DNA of 64,000 bases from Pseudomonas furukawaii (GCF_002355475.1 NZ_AP014862.1:2666001-2730000), one strand, 5' to 3'; counted from the stretch's first letter, positions 6,983 to 15,664 are shown. Translations and numbers: made by a program. The notes: a model not told the origin generated them from the letters alone.

Positions 6983-7846
6983 ATGGGTGAGCTGCAGCTC
7001 GATTGGCTCAAATGCTTCGTGGCGGTAGTCGACAACGGGTCGTTGTCGAGTGCCGCGCTGGACGTGCATCGCTCGCAGTCCGCAGTCAGCATGCAACTGA
7101 AGAAGCTTGAAGCGGCTGTCGGGCGGTCATTGCTCGACCGTGGGCCGAGGCATATGCAGCTGACCGTCGATGGACAGGTTCTCCTCGGCTATGCGAGGCG
7201 GATGCTGGCCCTTTATGCCGAAACACAAGCGGCGTTCGACGGTGAAGAACTCACCGGCCTGATTCGACTGGGTGTGGCTGAAGACTACGCGGCGAAGTAC
7301 CTGACCCCGGCGCTCAAGCGCTTTACGCCCCGCCATGGTGGCGTCGATATAGAGCTCACCTGTGAGCAGTCCGTGAACCTCATCCCCCTTGTTACCCGGG
7401 GCGAGTTGGACCTTGCGCTGGTATCCAGGGACCAGGCGCGGCGAGGGACCTTGCTTTTCCAGGAGCCGATGGTGTGGGTAGGCTCGCCCCAATTCGAGCT
7501 TTGGCGCAAAGACCCATTGCCAGTTGCCGTGTACGACGCGCAGAACCTCGCCAGGCGCATCGCATTGAATGCCCTGGCGCTGCAGGGCCGCGAGTACAAG
7601 GTGGTCTATCACAGCTCCAGCCTTGCCGGTCAGATTGCGGCCGTCGAAAGCGGCTTGGCCATAGCCGCACTCACTCAGTGCTGCACGCCCCAGCACTTGC
7701 AGATCCTGGGCAAGGAGCAGGGTTTAAGTCCCATGGTTCCCGCAGAAGTCGTGCTGTACCGAAGCCGCGCCTCGATCGGCTCGAAGCCGGTGGATCATCT
7801 GCGGAGGTTCTTGATCAACGAGCTTGGATCGTCTGCCCTGAGATAG
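6983..7846 (+). CDS. LysR family transcriptional regulator (of the LysE exporter)
   Basis: A 287-residue LysR protein with an N-terminal winged helix-turn-helix (residues about 3-62; SLSSAALDVHRSQSAVSMQLKKLEAAVG) and a periplasmic-binding-like effector domain with GLIRLGVAEDYA and the late motif AAVESGLAIAAL. I chose ATG 6983, preceded by GGGGGAA; a GTG at 6962 in frame overlaps the operator. Divergence from the LysE gene and the dyad at 6943-6961 imply that it controls the exporter. A C-C pair (QCCTPQ) in the effector domain is unusual but of unknown meaning. Confidence 0.85.
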   Translation: MGELQLDWLKCFVAVVDNGSLSSAALDVHRSQSAVSMQLKKLEAAVGRSLLDRGPRHMQLTVDGQVLLGYARRMLALYAETQAAFDGEELTGLIRLGVAEDYAAKYLTPALKRFTPRHGGVDIELTCEQSVNLIPLVTRGELDLALVSRDQARRGTLLFQEPMVWVGSPQFELWRKDPLPVAVYDAQNLARRIALNALALQGREYKVVYHSSSLAGQIAAVESGLAIAALTQCCTPQHLQILGKEQGLSPMVPAEVVLYRSRASIGSKPVDHLRRFLINELGSSALR

Positions 7847-7943
7847 CTCCCTGCCGATCATTCATATCGGGCCGATGGCTGTAGCTGTTCGTGGCGAAGC
7901 GCGGTCGGTTGGCAGCCAATCAATCTGTACCTTTTCCACGAAT

Positions 7944-7973
7944 CGGGGCAGCGCACCCAAGGCGCGCTGCCCC
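7944..7973 (-). terminator. hairpin closing cassette B
   Basis: GGGGCAGCGC and GCGCTGCCCC form the same 10-bp stem as in cassette A, directly after the stop of the small gene. It has no T-run. Confidence 0.5.
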
Positions 7974-7987
7974 AAACCCACCGCGCT

Positions 7988-8248
7988 CTAACGTTGCTCG
8001 TACAGCCCGCTGGGCAACCGCGTCAGGTCCACCAGCTTGAGGAAATCATCGTGGTTGCTGCGTGACAGGTGGATCACCGCATCCATCAGGGCGCCCTCCT
8101 GGTGATCGTTCAGGTAGGGTCCCAGGTCGCTGGGGCGCCGGTCGGCGTTCTTCAGCAGCAGCTCGGCCAGCACCTGCGTGGTGTAGAGCCGGTCTTCCAG
8201 GCGACGCACCAGCTGCCTGATCCGCCGCTCTTCGTGGACGTCGCTCAT
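7988..8248 (-). CDS. small conserved protein partnered with BRO-N protein, copy B
   Basis: An 86-residue near-identical copy of the 5127-5387 protein. The visible changes are Met-Val in LMDAVIHL, Ala-Thr in LVDLTRL and the last residue Arg for His. Start ATG 8248 overlaps the BRO-N stop and keeps the same GGAGG site. The strong protein conservation between copies suggests either recent duplication or selection. Function unknown. Confidence 0.7.
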   Translation of the reverse strand: MSDVHEERRIRQLVRRLEDRLYTTQVLAELLLKNADRRPSDLGPYLNDHQEGALMDAVIHLSRSNHDDFLKLVDLTRLPSGLYEQR

Positions 8249-8712
8249 GGCTGCGCCTCCTGACTCTCCTTCATCAGCAGCGGCAAGTCCCGCCAGGCCA
8301 CCCAGACTTCCCGCTGCCACTTCAGCACGTTGATCGGATGGTCATCCCAATGGAGAAAGGCCCGGCGCGGCTCGGCGCCGGGGTCGCGGTGGTAGTCGTG
8401 CAGGGTCGGCACCAGCACCTCCGCCAGCCAGCGGCCGATGGCGTCGTGCTCCACGAGGCCGAAGCGAAATAGCGCCTTGTAGGCCCCGGCATCGCTGATG
8501 GCATCCACCTCTTCGTGGAAGCTGTCGGTGTAGCGGAGCAGGACCTGGCGCTTCTCGAAGGGCTCCAGCGCCTGGAGCATCTCGCGGGCGTCATCGACGC
8601 CAATCAGCCGGGCGTAATCCCGGGCGACGAACCAGGGCTGGTTGTCGGCCATCAGGCAGCGCAGGCGTTGGCCGTGGTTGTAGAAAACGATGGGGGAATA
8701 GGCGTTTTGCAT
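8245..8712 (-). CDS. BRO-N domain protein, copy B
   Basis: A 155-residue paralogue of the 5384-5851 product. It differs at only a few positions: MQNAYSP for MQNTFTP, GVDDAR for GIDDAR, LLRYTD for LLSYTD. Domain layout is the same: BRO-N over residues 1 to about 100 and an unrecognised Trp/His-rich tail. Most base changes from copy A are synonymous. The next gene overlaps by 4 bp. Together with copy A it brackets the LysE/LysR pair in direct orientation. Confidence 0.75.
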   Translation of the reverse strand: MQNAYSPIVFYNHGQRLRCLMADNQPWFVARDYARLIGVDDAREMLQALEPFEKRQVLLRYTDSFHEEVDAISDAGAYKALFRFGLVEHDAIGRWLAEVLVPTLHDYHRDPGAEPRRAFLHWDDHPINVLKWQREVWVAWRDLPLLMKESQEAQP

Positions 8713-8754
8713 GGCTAAGAGTCCTTTGCTAAGTCCATCCACTGCCACATTCCG

Positions 8755-9228
8755 CTGTCAATCGAAGGGTGGCAGACCGCGCAGGGTTGACAGACCGGGC
8801 AAAGGAGCCGGCAGATCGCAAGGATCTCCCTACGCGATCTGCCATAAAGCAGAGCAGTCCTGAAAAACTGCATGCGAACAAAGGCCTGCAAGAAGCGTTC
8901 GCCGCTTCTCGCATGCACCTTGCGGCGCAATCGCGCCTTTGCTACGGGCTGTCAAACCCGGCCACGGGATTGACCGTGGCCGGGGCAGGATAGGGACAGC
9001 GAAGGGGGAGGGCAAGGGGACGGGGGGTGCGGGTCGTCGATTCTGGGGAGGGTTGGCGGGGGCCGGTTAAACCGTCCGCAACAGGACACAGATGCCATTG
9101 CGTTGCTTCGGACGATTCCCGGTCTTTCTCGCAACCATCCTCTTCGGGGCCGAGTGCCCGCCAGCCACGTCAACCGAATCGGCCAAAGCAGTCACCCTGC
9201 GCGGCAATTTACGCTGCTGAATCCTCGA
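8755..9228. other. structured leader of cassette B, then gene-free flank
   Basis: 8755-8985 is the same hairpin series as in copy A: CTGTCAA/TTGACAG at 8755-8793, the GGCAGATCGC/GCGATCTGCC pair (here perfect, about 8810-8844), the GCGAGAAG/CTTCTTGC arms, GGCGCAATCGCGCC, and CCCGGCCACGG/CCGTGGCCGGG ending near 8985. From 9021 to the end of ktrA at 9229 I see no gene, RNA or repeat beyond the fading cassette edge. Confidence 0.5.
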
Positions 9229-9921
9229 TCACTTACGCCCAGCGAATTTCTGAATCCGGTGAGTCGACCCGGACACGATGAGCAAATCGCCCGGCAGGAC
9301 CAAGGTTTCGGGCTTGGCGTGTTGGAAGTCTTCATTGGCACGCTTGAGGCCAACGACCGTTACACCGAACTCTCCACGCACGTTGGACTCGGCCAGTGTG
9401 TGATTGTGGGTGGCGGTAGGGGCATGAATCTTCGCGATGCCGAATCCGTCGTCGAATTCGATGAAGTCCACCATTCGCCCGGAGATGAGGTGTGCCACGC
9501 GCTCACCCATGTCCGCTTCCGGATGGACGACGTGGTGGGCGCCGATCCGCTGCGCGATATGCCCATGCTCGGTGGTCAACGCCTTGACCCAGATATCCTT
9601 TATGCCCAGTTCGGTCAGCGCCATGATGGTCATCAGGCTCGCGGCCAGGTCAGTGCCTATTCCCACGATTGCGTGGGCGAAGTCGGCAACGCCCAGCTGG
9701 CGCAGCACCATGGTGTTGGTGGAGTCGGCTTGCACCGCGTGGGTCAGCAGATCGGCCCAGGCGTGCACCGACTCGGCGTCCTTGTCGATACCCATCACGT
9801 CATGCCCCAGACGCATCAGCGATTGGGCCACCGAACTGCCAAAGCGCCCCAGGCCGATCACGACGACGCTGTCGCCTTTGGAGAAGGCGAACTGTTCCGA
9901 AAATAGCAATTTAGCCAACAA
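9229..9921 (-). CDS. ktrA: KtrA/TrkA-type potassium channel gating protein
   Basis: A 230-residue cytosolic RCK protein. It has an N-terminal Rossmann (TrkA-N) domain with the nucleotide-binding glycine pattern VVVIGLGRFGSSVAQ (about residues 19-33) and acidic strand end GIDKDAE, followed by a TrkA-C domain from about 150 (HNHTLAESNVRGEFGVTVVG to LIVSG). KtrA rings bind ATP/ADP and gate the KtrB channel. The start overlaps the end of ktrB by 11 bp, so the two are coexpressed and form the K+ uptake complex. Confidence 0.88.
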   Translation of the reverse strand: MLAKLLFSEQFAFSKGDSVVVIGLGRFGSSVAQSLMRLGHDVMGIDKDAESVHAWADLLTHAVQADSTNTMVLRQLGVADFAHAIVGIGTDLAASLMTIMALTELGIKDIWVKALTTEHGHIAQRIGAHHVVHPEADMGERVAHLISGRMVDFIEFDDGFGIAKIHAPTATHNHTLAESNVRGEFGVTVVGLKRANEDFQHAKPETLVLPGDLLIVSGSTHRIQKFAGRK

Positions 9922-11239
9922 TTGGATGCTCCTCTGGATAGCGGTAGGACATGCGGTGCTCGCCCAGCGCCAGTGATGCGGCCAGCGTAATGGTCCCGAC
10001 TCGGCCGACGTACATCAGTACCGTCAACATGAGCTGGCTCGATTCGGGCAGGCTGGCGGTGATTCCGGTGGAGAGCCCTACGGTGCCGAACGCGGAGATC
10101 ACTTCGAAGATGACCTGATCGGTCGGGATATCCGTGTCGCGCAGAATCACCAAAGTGCCCAGTACGATCATCGTGCTTCCCAGCACGAGCACGGTAATGG
10201 CCTGGCGCTGCGCCGCACCGCCAACGCGTCGCCCGAACGCCTCGCTGTCCTGGCGTCCGCGTATCTCCGCGATGACCAGCAAGGCCAGGATGGCGATGGT
10301 GCCTACTTTCACACCGCCCGCTGTTCCCGCGCTGCCTCCGCCAACGAACATCAGGAAGTAGTGCAGGGCCCAGCTCTCGTGCGTCAGTGCGCCGATGTCG
10401 ATCGAGTTGAATCCTGCCGTACGCGCGGAAACCGACGCGAAGGCCGCCGAGAGCAGCTTGTCCGGCAGCGACATGGTTCCCAGCGTGCCCGGGTTGGACC
10501 ATTCGAATACCAGCAGGCTGGCGAAGCCGCCAAAGAGCAACAGCGCGGTCCCCGACAGGGTGAGCTTGGTGTGCAGCGACCAATGGCGGGGGTCGCTGAT
10601 CTTGCGCCGGAGGTCGTTCAGCACGGGAAAGCCGATACCTCCAATGACGATCGCCGCCATGACCGGAAGCAGTATCAGCGCATCGGTGGCGTAACCCATC
10701 AAGTTATCGGGGTAGATCGAGAAGCCGGCGTTGTTGAAGGCCGAGACAGAATGGAACAGACCGCTCCACGCTGCCTCGCCCCAAGGCTGGCCATAGGCGA
10801 AGTGCAGTCTGAGGGTCAGCAAGCCAGCTACCAGCAGCTCCATGACAAAGGTCACCAACAGCACGACCTTGGCCACGCTGACGACATCACCCATCCCCAG
10901 GGAGCGCGACTCGCTCTGGGCGATCATCCGGGTCCGAAGTCGTAGCGAGCTGTTGACCAGCAGACCCAGCAGGGTCGCGACCGTCATGATTCCGAAACCG
11001 CCCAGCTGAAACAGCAGCAGAATCACCACCTGGCCAAAGGTCGACCAATAGGTGCCGGTGTCCACTGTCGCCAGACCGGTCACGCACACGGCAGAAACCG
11101 CAGTGAAGAAGGCGGTTATCCAGGGAGCGGAAATACCCTCGGCATTCGACACCGGAAGCATCAGGAGGCCGGTCCCCATCAGTATCACGGCGAGGAAAAT
11201 CAGGGCCACTGCCCTGTTGGGGTGAAGCAGCGTTCTCAT
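9911..11239 (-). CDS. ktrB: KtrB/TrkH-type potassium channel subunit
   Basis: A 442-residue membrane protein with the four-fold M1-P-M2 repeat of the Trk/Ktr/HKT family. Four pore loops are visible: VCVTGL, SAFNNAGFS, SARTAGFNS and SAFGTVGLSTG, each giving the single filter glycine. It transports K+ (often Na+-coupled) with KtrA encoded next. I place the start at ATG 11239 (MRTLLHPNRAV); an in-frame TTG at 11302 would add 21 non-conserved residues and neither has a strong ribosome site. Confidence 0.88.
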   Translation of the reverse strand: MRTLLHPNRAVALIFLAVILMGTGLLMLPVSNAEGISAPWITAFFTAVSAVCVTGLATVDTGTYWSTFGQVVILLLFQLGGFGIMTVATLLGLLVNSSLRLRTRMIAQSESRSLGMGDVVSVAKVVLLVTFVMELLVAGLLTLRLHFAYGQPWGEAAWSGLFHSVSAFNNAGFSIYPDNLMGYATDALILLPVMAAIVIGGIGFPVLNDLRRKISDPRHWSLHTKLTLSGTALLLFGGFASLLVFEWSNPGTLGTMSLPDKLLSAAFASVSARTAGFNSIDIGALTHESWALHYFLMFVGGGSAGTAGGVKVGTIAILALLVIAEIRGRQDSEAFGRRVGGAAQRQAITVLVLGSTMIVLGTLVILRDTDIPTDQVIFEVISAFGTVGLSTGITASLPESSQLMLTVLMYVGRVGTITLAASLALGEHRMSYRYPEEHPIVG

Positions 11240-11440
11240 GTGGGAGTCGTCGGCTTGAACGGGGGGGCTGGATGTGGGGTTTCGCTCATGGCCATTACTC
11301 AATGCTTGTCTGGCAAGGCATGCCGGCCCATCGGATGCGGCGCTGCACGATACCGCAAGGAGTCAGCAGATCAGGTCCCCAAACAGCGAAAATTTACGAA
11401 TTCTTAACGCCAAGGAAGTGGAGCAGGTTCCACAAGGACA

Positions 11441-11507
11441 GGGACAGCGAAGGGGGAGGGCAAGGGGACGGGGTGTCGATTCCGGGGAGGGCGGGTTGGC
11501 GTCGCTC
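11441..11507 (-). repeat. relic of a BRO-N cassette edge (copy D)
   Basis: GGGACAGCGAAGGGGGAGGG followed by CAAGGGGACGGGGTGTCGAT and TCYGGGGAGGG matches the right edge of cassette B (8993 onward) almost base for base, and those of A and C less fully. The genes and hairpins are missing. It marks either a former cassette or the flank where cassettes insert. Confidence 0.6.
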
Positions 11508-11529
11508 TATCGTGCGAACGATCTTCAAA

Positions 11530-11552
11530 CGTTACTCGTTATCATTTATATT
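11530..11552 (+). promoter_or_regulatory. Fur-box-like site before the sigma factor gene
   Basis: GTTACTCGTTATCATTTAT matches the 19-bp Fur consensus at about 11 positions, better in its right half (TTATCATT). FecI-type sigma genes are normally Fur-repressed, so position and composition agree, but the match is degenerate. Confidence 0.4.
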
Positions 11553-11586
11553 CGCGCGCTCTCCACTACCTACCGCGCACGCAATC

Positions 11587-12111
11587 TTGCCTCACGCCCC
11601 GGCCAAACCGTCTCTGATCACGACCCTAGCCCGACACTACGACGAGCTGGTGGACTCTGTACGTCGCCGTTTCGGCGACCGTCAGGCGGCGCGCGAGGTG
11701 GTGCACGATGTCTGCGTGCAGTTGCTGGAGTCGCCCGAAAAGGAAGCTGTACGTGTGCCCTTGGCGCTGCTTCACAAGATCACCCATGATCGCGCCATCA
11801 GCCATTACCGCAGTGAGCGCCGCCGGCAAGCCTGGGTGGATGACCAGGCCGAACTGACCGAGGTGCTCTGTAATGCCCCGAGCCCGGAGCGCCAGCATGA
11901 CGCCGCTGAAGAGCTGGAGCGCTTATGCGCTGCCATCACCGAACTGCCACCACGCTGCCAGCAGGTTTTCGTCATGCACAAGATTCATGAGCTGCCGCAG
12001 CAGGAGGTCGCCGAGCGACTGGGGATTTCGGTAAAGGCCGTGGAGAAACACCTCAAGGTCGGCATGGCCAAGTGCTTGGCCCGCCTGGGCTATCAAGAGG
12101 CCTGCGCATGA
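11587..12111 (+). CDS. FecI-like ECF sigma factor
   Basis: About 174 residues. Region 2 carries LARHYDELVDSVRRRFGD...AAREVVHDV and region 4 carries LPPRCQQVFVMHKIHELPQQ...VAERLGISVKAVEKHLKVGM, the FecI-family iron-starvation sigma signature. No ATG exists between the Fur-like box and region 2; TTG 11587 gives the normal family length but lacks a good ribosome site, so the start is uncertain. The fecR-like gene starts within its stop codon (ATGA), and the receptor gene follows. It would direct RNA polymerase to the receptor promoter when the signal arrives. Confidence 0.85.
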   Translation: MPHAPAKPSLITTLARHYDELVDSVRRRFGDRQAAREVVHDVCVQLLESPEKEAVRVPLALLHKITHDRAISHYRSERRRQAWVDDQAELTEVLCNAPSPERQHDAAEELERLCAAITELPPRCQQVFVMHKIHELPQQEVAERLGISVKAVEKHLKVGMAKCLARLGYQEACA

Positions 12112-12929
12112 GTCGCCCCGCTGACGAGCAACACCCTGCAGACGACCCGCTCGCGCGCCATCGCGAGGAGCTGAAGAGGCGCTTCCCCCTGCCGGCGCCT
12201 GTCAAGAAATCCCGTAAACCTCCCGCCCTGCTCGGGTTGCTGATCGGAGCGATGGCCCTGGGGCTGGTCTGGCTCGACCCAAGCTATCGCAGCGAGCGCT
12301 ATGGCAGCGCACCGGGCCAGGTGCAGAACATCGCCTTGGCTGACGGCAGCAGCCTCATCCTCGATGGTGGCAGCCAGGTCAACGTCAGCTGGCACCTGCG
12401 CAGCCGCCGCGTCGAGTTGCTGGCGGGTCAGGCACTGTTCGATGTCGCGCCTGCCACCTTCCGTCCTTTCTACACGCTGGCCGGCTCGACCGAGATCACC
12501 GTGGTCGGCACCCGCTACAACGTCAGCCGCGTGGCAGAGCAGGTGCGGGTGACCGTCGAGGAAGGCAAGGTCGCTGTACGCGGCCAGGTGAATGAGCTGC
12601 TGCTAACGCCCGGTCAGCAGGTTCTGGTGCATGACGGCCAGCTGGGCAATCCCGCTCAGGTGGATGCCAAGGCTTTGAACGGTTGGATCAAAGGCCGCGT
12701 GGTATTTGATCGCACTCCGCTGGTCGAGGTGCTGGATACGCTCAGGCGCCAACGGAACATCGTCGTGCACCTCGACGACCCGGATCTGGCACGGCTGCCG
12801 GTATCCGGCACCTTCGACAGCGCCAACCTGGATGCCCTGTTGGCCTTGTTGCCGAAAATATTGCCACTGGAGCTGCATACCGCTGCGGACGGCTCGTTGA
12901 GCCTGAGTCGACGGGCTACGAAAAAATAA
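12108..12929 (+). CDS. FecR-like sigma factor regulator
   Basis: A 273-residue single-pass membrane protein: short cytoplasmic N-terminus, one transmembrane span (about residues 40-58, LLGLLIGAMALGLVWL), then the periplasmic FecR domain (LADGSSLILDGGSQVNVSW, RRVELLAGQALFDVA, ITVVGTRYNVSR) and a C-terminal secretin/STN-like region around GWIKGRVVFDRTPLVEVLDTL. The N-terminal DUF4880-type domain is shorter than usual. It relays the signal from the receptor STN domain to the sigma factor, with which it overlaps by 4 bp. Confidence 0.85.
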   Translation: MSRPADEQHPADDPLARHREELKRRFPLPAPVKKSRKPPALLGLLIGAMALGLVWLDPSYRSERYGSAPGQVQNIALADGSSLILDGGSQVNVSWHLRSRRVELLAGQALFDVAPATFRPFYTLAGSTEITVVGTRYNVSRVAEQVRVTVEEGKVAVRGQVNELLLTPGQQVLVHDGQLGNPAQVDAKALNGWIKGRVVFDRTPLVEVLDTLRRQRNIVVHLDDPDLARLPVSGTFDSANLDALLALLPKILPLELHTAADGSLSLSRRATKK

Positions 12930-13008
12930 TTCCATCCCGAGGTAGGGTTTTCGCTCCGCTCTGGCGGCTTATTCCAGGAACGCCTCACATCTTCCCGGAG
13001 CCTTACCA

Positions 13009-15435
13009 GTGCGAACCCCGACACGGCGCCTCAACCTGTTGGCCAGCAGCCTGCTGCTCGGCCTGTCATCGATGGCCCAGGCCGCTGGCGAAATCGACTT
13101 CGATCTGCCCGCTGCACCTCTCGAACAATCGCTGAACGCCCTGGCAGCCCAGTCTGACAGCCAGATACTGTTCTCCAGCGACGCCACCCTGGGCAAGCGG
13201 TCGCCAGCCCTGCGCGGCCGCCTGACCACCCGTGAAGCCCTGCAACGCCTGCTCAACGACAGCGGTCTCGACGTGCAGCGGCAGGATGAACACACCTTCA
13301 TCGTGGTGCCGCGCGCAGCGGCCGCAGACGCGCTGGAAACCGCTGCGGCCGCCGTCGAACTGGCGCCCATGGAAGTGACTTCGTCACGTACTTCCAGTGA
13401 TCTGGTGCCGCAGGTGCGTCAGGTCGACGTCATCGAGCGGGAGCAGTTGGAAAAGCTGCGCATGGCCTCCGACAGCCTGGCTACCGTACTGGCCAAGAGC
13501 ATCCCCGGCATGTCGGACTCCAGCCGCACGGTCACCGACTACGGCCAGACCCTGCGCGGCCGCACCATGCTGGTCCTGGTCGATGGCGTGCCGCTGAACA
13601 CCAACCGTGACTCCTCGCGCAACCTGGCCAACATCGATCCGGCGCTGATCGAGCGCGTCGAGGTGATCCACGGCAGCAGCGCGATCTATGGCGCTGGCGC
13701 TACGGGCGGCATCGTCAACATCACGACACGCCCCGCGGGCGGTGAAATGCGCGCCGAGACCAGGCTGACCGGCACGTCTTCGCTGACCCAGTTCGACAAC
13801 GACGGCCTCGGCGGACAGCTCCAACATCACCTGTCCGGCTCCCGGGACCGGTTCGACTATGCCCTCGACTTCGGCGCACGGCATATCGGCGGCTCGTTCG
13901 ACGCCGACGGCCAGCGCATTGCGCCAGAGCCCAGCCAGGGCGACCTGTTCGACTCCAACGCCTTCAATATCGGCGGCAAGCTCGGCCTGCGCATCGATGA
14001 GAGCCAGCGCATCCAGCTCGCCCTCAGCCACTACGATGCACAGCAGGACAGCGACTACACGTCCGACCCGTCCGTGGCCAGCCTGCCCGCAGGCACGGTA
14101 CCGGCGCAGGCGCTCAAAGGCCTCAGCCTGGACGAGCAGAACCAGATCAAGAACTCCATGGCCAATCTCGAATACAGCCATGAAGACCTGCTCGGCAGTC
14201 GCCTGTCGGCGCAGCTCTACTACCGCGACTACTTCACCCGCTTCACCCCCTTCGATGCCCGTGGCGTGGCCACGCGCGGTCGCTTCGTCGATCAAGTCAT
14301 GCAGAACAGCGAAGTCTTCGGCAGCCGCCTGACACTGCGCACGCCGCTGGGCGAGAGCACGGAGCTGGTCTGGGGTGGCGATCTGAACCACGAGCGCAGT
14401 GACATGCCGCTCGACATCTTCGATCCGGCCCTCTACGACGCCAGTGGCGGCACCGACTTCGAGAAGATCGGCAAGATGACCTACATGCCGGACCTGACCA
14501 CCGTCAGCACCGGCGCCTTCGCCCAGTTGCAGCATCGCTTCAATGAACAATGGTCAATCGATGGCGGCTTGCGCTACGAATACGCCACTGCCGAGTTCGA
14601 TGACTTCGTCCCGCTCTCGGAAATCCACAACGCCAGCCCGGCGACCGTCCAGGGCGGCAAGGTTCGCTACGACGATGTGCTCTACAACGTCGGCGCGGTC
14701 TACTCGCCGATCGAGGGCCAGGAGGTATATGCAGCCTTCAGCCAGGGCTTCCAGCTGCCGGATATCGGCGTGCAGGTGCGTAATGCCCGACGCGGCTTCG
14801 ATATCGACTCCTCCGACCTGGAACCGGTGAAGACCGACAACTACGAGCTGGGTTGGCGTGGCGCCCTCGGCGAGCAGACCCTGGCCTCGCTGGCGCTGTT
14901 CTACACCACCTCGGACCTGGGCGATGTGCAGAGCTTCAACAACGGCCTGATCCTCAAGCGCACCAAGGAACGCATCTATGGCGTCGAAGGCAGCGCCGAC
15001 TGGCTGACTCCGGACGAAGTCTGGGGCGTGGGCGGTACCTTCACCTGGATGAAGGGGCGCGAGAAGCCAGAAGACGGCGACTGGCAGGACATGACCGGCT
15101 TTCGCGTACCGCCGTTGAAACTGACCGCCTACCTGCAGTACCAGCCGGATGAGGCCTGGAGCAACCGCCTGCAGGCCACCTACGTCGGCAGCGAGGACTA
15201 CCGTCTGGATGGCATGGCCAGCTTTGGACGCCGCGAAGTGGACAGCTACACCACGGTTGACCTGATCAGCGACTACCGCCTGAGCGAAAAAGACAAGGTC
15301 AGCCTGGGTATCGAGAACCTGTTCAACCGCGACTATTACCCGCTGTACAGCCAATTGATGCGCAGCAGCAGCAACACCAGCCACCTGCCGGCTCCCGGCA
15401 TCACGCTGACATTGGGCTATAGCCACCAGTGGTAG
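13009..15435 (+). CDS. IutA-like TonB-dependent siderophore receptor with signalling domain
   Basis: An 808-residue outer-membrane receptor. It starts with GTG 13009 (GGAG nine bases upstream) and a signal peptide ending near MAQA/AGEI. Order: STN signalling domain (about 28-105, IDFDLPAAPLEQSLNALAAQ), plug (about 120-240; SSRTVTDYGQTLRGRTMLVL and the IYGAGATGGIVNI motif) and a beta-barrel ending in the aromatic GYSHQW. Plug and barrel resemble the aerobactin receptor IutA, but classical IutA has no STN domain. With the FecI/FecR genes just upstream it forms a cell-surface signalling system. The siderophore (aerobactin-like hydroxamate) is inferred. Confidence 0.85.
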   Translation: MRTPTRRLNLLASSLLLGLSSMAQAAGEIDFDLPAAPLEQSLNALAAQSDSQILFSSDATLGKRSPALRGRLTTREALQRLLNDSGLDVQRQDEHTFIVVPRAAAADALETAAAAVELAPMEVTSSRTSSDLVPQVRQVDVIEREQLEKLRMASDSLATVLAKSIPGMSDSSRTVTDYGQTLRGRTMLVLVDGVPLNTNRDSSRNLANIDPALIERVEVIHGSSAIYGAGATGGIVNITTRPAGGEMRAETRLTGTSSLTQFDNDGLGGQLQHHLSGSRDRFDYALDFGARHIGGSFDADGQRIAPEPSQGDLFDSNAFNIGGKLGLRIDESQRIQLALSHYDAQQDSDYTSDPSVASLPAGTVPAQALKGLSLDEQNQIKNSMANLEYSHEDLLGSRLSAQLYYRDYFTRFTPFDARGVATRGRFVDQVMQNSEVFGSRLTLRTPLGESTELVWGGDLNHERSDMPLDIFDPALYDASGGTDFEKIGKMTYMPDLTTVSTGAFAQLQHRFNEQWSIDGGLRYEYATAEFDDFVPLSEIHNASPATVQGGKVRYDDVLYNVGAVYSPIEGQEVYAAFSQGFQLPDIGVQVRNARRGFDIDSSDLEPVKTDNYELGWRGALGEQTLASLALFYTTSDLGDVQSFNNGLILKRTKERIYGVEGSADWLTPDEVWGVGGTFTWMKGREKPEDGDWQDMTGFRVPPLKLTAYLQYQPDEAWSNRLQATYVGSEDYRLDGMASFGRREVDSYTTVDLISDYRLSEKDKVSLGIENLFNRDYYPLYSQLMRSSSNTSHLPAPGITLTLGYSHQW

Positions 15436-15540
15436 GTCTCAGGCGCACAGGGACGTGTGCAGGGGGCACGGCGAGAAGCTTTAGTTCATCAAATTGAAAT
15501 GACGGATTTTGGGCGGGGGGTGTGGCGTAACGGGCAGGAG

Positions 15541-15592
15541 GCGGCCAAATGCGGACAGTAGGCCAGTAAATAAATCTGCCCCCTTTCCGCGC
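15541..15592 (+). repeat. left inverted repeat of the ATPase islet
   Basis: The sequence GCGGACAGTAGGCCAGTAAA followed by TAAATCTGCCCCCTTTCCGC recurs in inverted form at 17240-17291 (about 70% identical by eye) and in direct, shorter form at 17328-17368. The AAATCTGTCCCCTTTT-type word is common in Pseudomonas intergenic repeats. Confidence 0.55.
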
Positions 15593-15664
15593 TTTACGCT
15601 CTTGAAAAACCCGACTATGTGCCAGACCATACGAGCCGATTTGCACAGTTAGCATGGAGCGAAA

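Larger units (their letters stand above)
7925..9020 (-). repeat. BRO-N cassette, copy B
   Basis: Direct copy of 5064-6157 with the same gene order, leader and closing hairpin. It starts at the same sharp boundary (CTGTACCTTTTCCACG). Outside this boundary copies A and B have unrelated sequence: REP elements beside A, LysR 3' flank beside B. The right edge fades in a purine-rich tract (AGCGAAGGGGGAGGGCAAGGGGACGG) that also matches the relic at 11441. Confidence 0.8.
11240..11586. other. gene-free interval with cassette relic and FecI-type promoter region
   Basis: Region between divergent ktrB and the sigma factor gene. An open frame runs in from 11272 but shows no coding similarity before about 11590. 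It contains the 67-bp cassette relic (11441-11507) and an AT-rich Fur-box-like stretch (11530-11552). Nothing else is recognised. Confidence 0.5.

Noticed and set aside
5064-9020. Composite transposon
   Set aside because: The flanking cassettes contain no transposase and no terminal inverted repeats, so the term is not justified; described only as direct repeats.
11272-11586. N-terminal extension of the sigma factor from 11272
   Set aside because: The translation before residue 105 has no sigma similarity, runs through the cassette relic and would include the Fur-like box.
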